DNA of 58,585 nt from Vicinamibacteria bacterium (GTDB lineage Bacteria; Acidobacteriota; Vicinamibacteria; Fen-336): positions 1-58,585 of the forward strand of contig JAMPXO010000016.1 of NCBI GenBank assembly GCA_023701125.1. Direction: 5' to 3'. The translations under genes and the position numbers were made by a program. Below, piece after piece: positions 53,846-58,585 of this stretch; within the stretch, counting starts at the first letter, position 1; every line of letters starts with the position of its first letter. The notes under the pieces are model-generated. The model had not been told where the DNA came from. It did not search any database and was given only the letters and a program-made list of their open reading frames with translations.

Positions 53846-54676
53846 ATGCCCCGTTCCACCCTGCTCACGATCGTGTCGCTCGTGCTCCCGGCCTTGGCCG
53901 CCGCCCAGGCGCCACTCGGCAGCCCGGTGGCCACCCTCGTCTACGTCGAAGGCGCGGCCAACATCACTCCCGCCAGCGGCGTCGCGGCGCCGGCCACCCA
54001 GGGCCAGAAGCTGCGCACCGGCGAGCGGCTGCAGACGGACGCCGCCTTCGTGCGGCTCGAGTTCCCGTGGATGAAGGCGTCGCTCGCCCCGCAGTCGGCG
54101 ATCCACGTGCCGGCGGAGACGATCCTGTCCGTGGTGCTGGAGGCAGGTCGGCTCGAGATCTTCTCCGAGGAGGACACGATCAAGGTCGTCACCCCCGAGG
54201 CCGAGGTGCGCGGCCGCGGTCGCGCGATCCTGCGCCGGACCGAGGGCATGACGCGGGTGATGGTGATCGACGGCCAGGTTGCGATCGAGACCGAGCAGGG
54301 GGGTGTCGCGCTGAACGCGCGCCAGGGAGCGCTGGTCGCCACGGGCGGCGCGATCGACGGCCCGCACCCGCTGCCGGCGGCGCCGCGCGACGTGCAGCCG
54401 ACCGCCGACCCCCAGTATCTGCCGGTCGGCACCAGCGTCGACCTCGTCTGGCAGGGCGACGCCGAGCGCTACTACGTCGAGATGCTCGCGGTCGACGTCG
54501 AGGAGTCGGTGTTCGCCACCGAGACGGGCAAGGCGCCCTACACGCTGGCCCTGCCCTGGATCGGCACCTACCGCTGGCGGGTGACGGCGATCGATCCGCG
54601 CGGCCTGGAGAGCGCGCCCTCGGTCGAGGGCACGGTCTGCGTGATCGACCCCGACGCCGGCAAGGGCGAGGGGTAG
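53846..54676 (+). CDS. FecR-domain secreted protein
   Basis: A 276-residue protein. ATG at 53846 begins a signal peptide (LLTIVSLVLPALAAAQ). A FecR-type beta-helix follows: VEGAANITPASG, GQKLRTGERLQTDAAFVRLEF, VVTPEAEVRGRGRAILRR and MVIDGQVAIETEQGGVALNARQGALV (two parts). The C-terminal 90 residues look like a fibronectin-type fold (GTYRWRVTAIDPRGLESAP). FecR domains occur in sigma regulators and in surface proteins; with a cleaved signal and no partner sigma factor or TonB receptor here, a surface role is more likely. It is convergent with the kinase gene. Confidence 0.8.
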   Translation: MPRSTLLTIVSLVLPALAAAQAPLGSPVATLVYVEGAANITPASGVAAPATQGQKLRTGERLQTDAAFVRLEFPWMKASLAPQSAIHVPAETILSVVLEAGRLEIFSEEDTIKVVTPEAEVRGRGRAILRRTEGMTRVMVIDGQVAIETEQGGVALNARQGALVATGGAIDGPHPLPAAPRDVQPTADPQYLPVGTSVDLVWQGDAERYYVEMLAVDVEESVFATETGKAPYTLALPWIGTYRWRVTAIDPRGLESAPSVEGTVCVIDPDAGKGEG

Positions 54677-54703
54677 CCCGGCCTCGCGCCCCCCGGTCCG
54701 GGC

Positions 54704-56980
<2,277 letters not shown>

Positions 56981-57115
56981 GGTCGGCAGGATACTTCCGC
57001 AAGCCGCCGGCGGGCGATCCAGACCCTGGATCCGGCTGCCCTCCGGGCCTGCCGTCCCCGAGAGTTCCGCCTGAGCGCGCTCGCTCCCCCGAACCGTCTT
57101 CGTGCAGAGATTCGG

Positions 57116-57622
57116 TCAGGCCGCACCTCCGGGTCGGCGCGATGGCTTGCCGGGGTTGGGCAGCCGTGACCATTCCTCGAGGACCGGCCGGATCGCCTTC
57201 AGCGCCTCGAAGAGGTCGGCCAGCTTCTCGGCCCCGACCCGGTCGGCGAGGGCCCTCTCCAACTGCCTGAGAGCCGAGAGGGCGCTGACGAACGTCTCGC
57301 CGCCTTTCTGGGTGAGGCGGACCCTCCGGGCTCGCCCGTCGCGGGGGTCGTCGACGTACTCGACCAGGCCCTGCTCGACGAGCGGCGCAAGGGTCTGGCT
57401 CACGGCCTGCTTCGAAACGTCCGTGAGGCGGGCCAGGTCGCTCGGCCGGATGCCGTCGAAGGTCAGGTGGGGCACCAGGCGGACGAGACCGGGAGGCGCC
57501 ACGACCTTTCCGGCCTGGCGATTGAGCAGGCCGTGAGCCAGGGCATCGAAGAGCCGGGCGCAGGTGAGGAGGGTGTAGCCGAAGTTCTCGGCTTGCCGGC
57601 GGTGGAGCTGGGCCGTGTTCAT
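57116..57622 (-). CDS. MarR-family transcriptional regulator
   Basis: A 168-residue winged-helix protein. The DNA-binding part has IRPSDLARLTDVSKQAVSQTLAPLVEQGLVEYVDDPRDGRARRVRLTQKG (three parts: helix, recognition helix, wing), with the DxRxxR wing signature. Flanking helices form the dimer interface. It is divergent from a membrane protein gene, and the 80-base gap contains two inverted repeats, a standard arrangement for autoregulation and control of the neighbour. The inducer is unknown. Confidence 0.88.
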   Translation of the reverse strand: MNTAQLHRRQAENFGYTLLTCARLFDALAHGLLNRQAGKVVAPPGLVRLVPHLTFDGIRPSDLARLTDVSKQAVSQTLAPLVEQGLVEYVDDPRDGRARRVRLTQKGGETFVSALSALRQLERALADRVGAEKLADLFEALKAIRPVLEEWSRLPNPGKPSRRPGGAA

Positions 57623-57654
57623 CAGGGGTGCATGATCCTCTCGCCCGGGAAGTT

Positions 57655-57700
57655 GGTCAAGGCCACTTGACCGACTGTAGTCAAGCGTGATTGACTACAG
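57655..57700. promoter_or_regulatory. Tandem palindromic operators for the MarR regulator
   Basis: GGTCAAG, four bases, CTTGACC (57655-57672) and CTGTAGTCAA, six bases, TTGACTACAG (57675-57700) are perfect inverted repeats sharing the TCAAG/TTGA core. TTGGTC (57653-57658), 17 bases and TGTAGT (57676-57681) could be the promoter for the membrane gene, so both operators would cover it. Confidence 0.7.
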
Positions 57701-57702
57701 TG

Positions 57703-58585
<883 letters not shown>

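Noticed and set aside
56981-57115. Small genes or RNAs in the 135-base gap between the kinase and marR.
   Set aside because: No ribosome site, start with a protein-like frame, or stable structure beyond GC-rich background was seen.

Overview
The window is a GC-rich bacterial chromosome segment with no gene-free gap over 300 bases. Its content fits a Gram-negative-type, meso-diaminopimelate-containing bacterium: Wza/Wzc-type polysaccharide export, an outer-membrane barrel, MacAB-type transport, and a MurE with the DNPR motif. The mixture (giant SdrD-type/C25 surface protein, Ser/Thr kinase with TolB-like and TPR regions, B12 radical SAM protein, tandem mraZ) suggests Acidobacteriota or a neighbouring phylum. 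That placement is inference.

Layout. 1-3615: end of an exopolysaccharide locus (outer-membrane barrel, Wza-like exporter, Wzc-like tyrosine kinase), closed by a strong hairpin terminator. 3683-16072: an unknown secreted protein on the minus strand, then a 3578-residue secreted protein with about ten SdrD-B-like repeats, a GEVED domain and a C-terminal gingipain-type (C25) peptidase domain. 16096-20604: nucleotidyltransferase-fold protein, Fur-family regulator, MenC/N-acylamino-acid racemase-type enolase, membrane-anchored redoxin, and folC convergent to it with a 115-base overlap.

20699-37764: a nearly complete, tightly overlapped dcw cluster (mraZ-mraZ-rsmH-ftsL-ftsI-murE-murF-mraY-murD-ftsW-murG-murC-ftsQ-ftsA-small zinc-ribbon gene-ftsZ). 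It lacks murB and ddl. The second mraZ has a consensus-like promoter followed by GTGG boxes on a 10-base register, a probable MraZ autoregulatory operator. 37754-43297: polytopic glycosyltransferase-like protein, B12-binding radical SAM protein, small lipoprotein, ABC-F ATPase. 43361-47675: MacA/MacB-type export system with two FtsX-type permeases and a separate ATPase. 47762-51437: GH18-like protein, DedA, PgeF/YfiH, RNase HI and a coiled-coil zinc-ribbon protein.

51598-53700: a bufferin-type RiPP locus: a Cys-rich precursor, an MNIO (DUF692) maturase and a DUF2063 partner. The precursor has two near-identical 40-residue Cys modules and a Tat-like leader. 53728-58585: tRNA-CAU, FecR-domain protein, Ser/Thr kinase, a MarR regulator divergent from a membrane protein with palindromic operators between them, and the end of rpoD.

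The two most unusual signals are the duplicated-module bufferin locus and a dispersed palindromic element. A full copy of the element forms the C-terminal tail of ftsI, another sits between genes at 47.7 kb, and a 31-base fragment lies in the same reading frame in an unrelated membrane protein gene, so both proteins carry the peptide QTELLRPQ.
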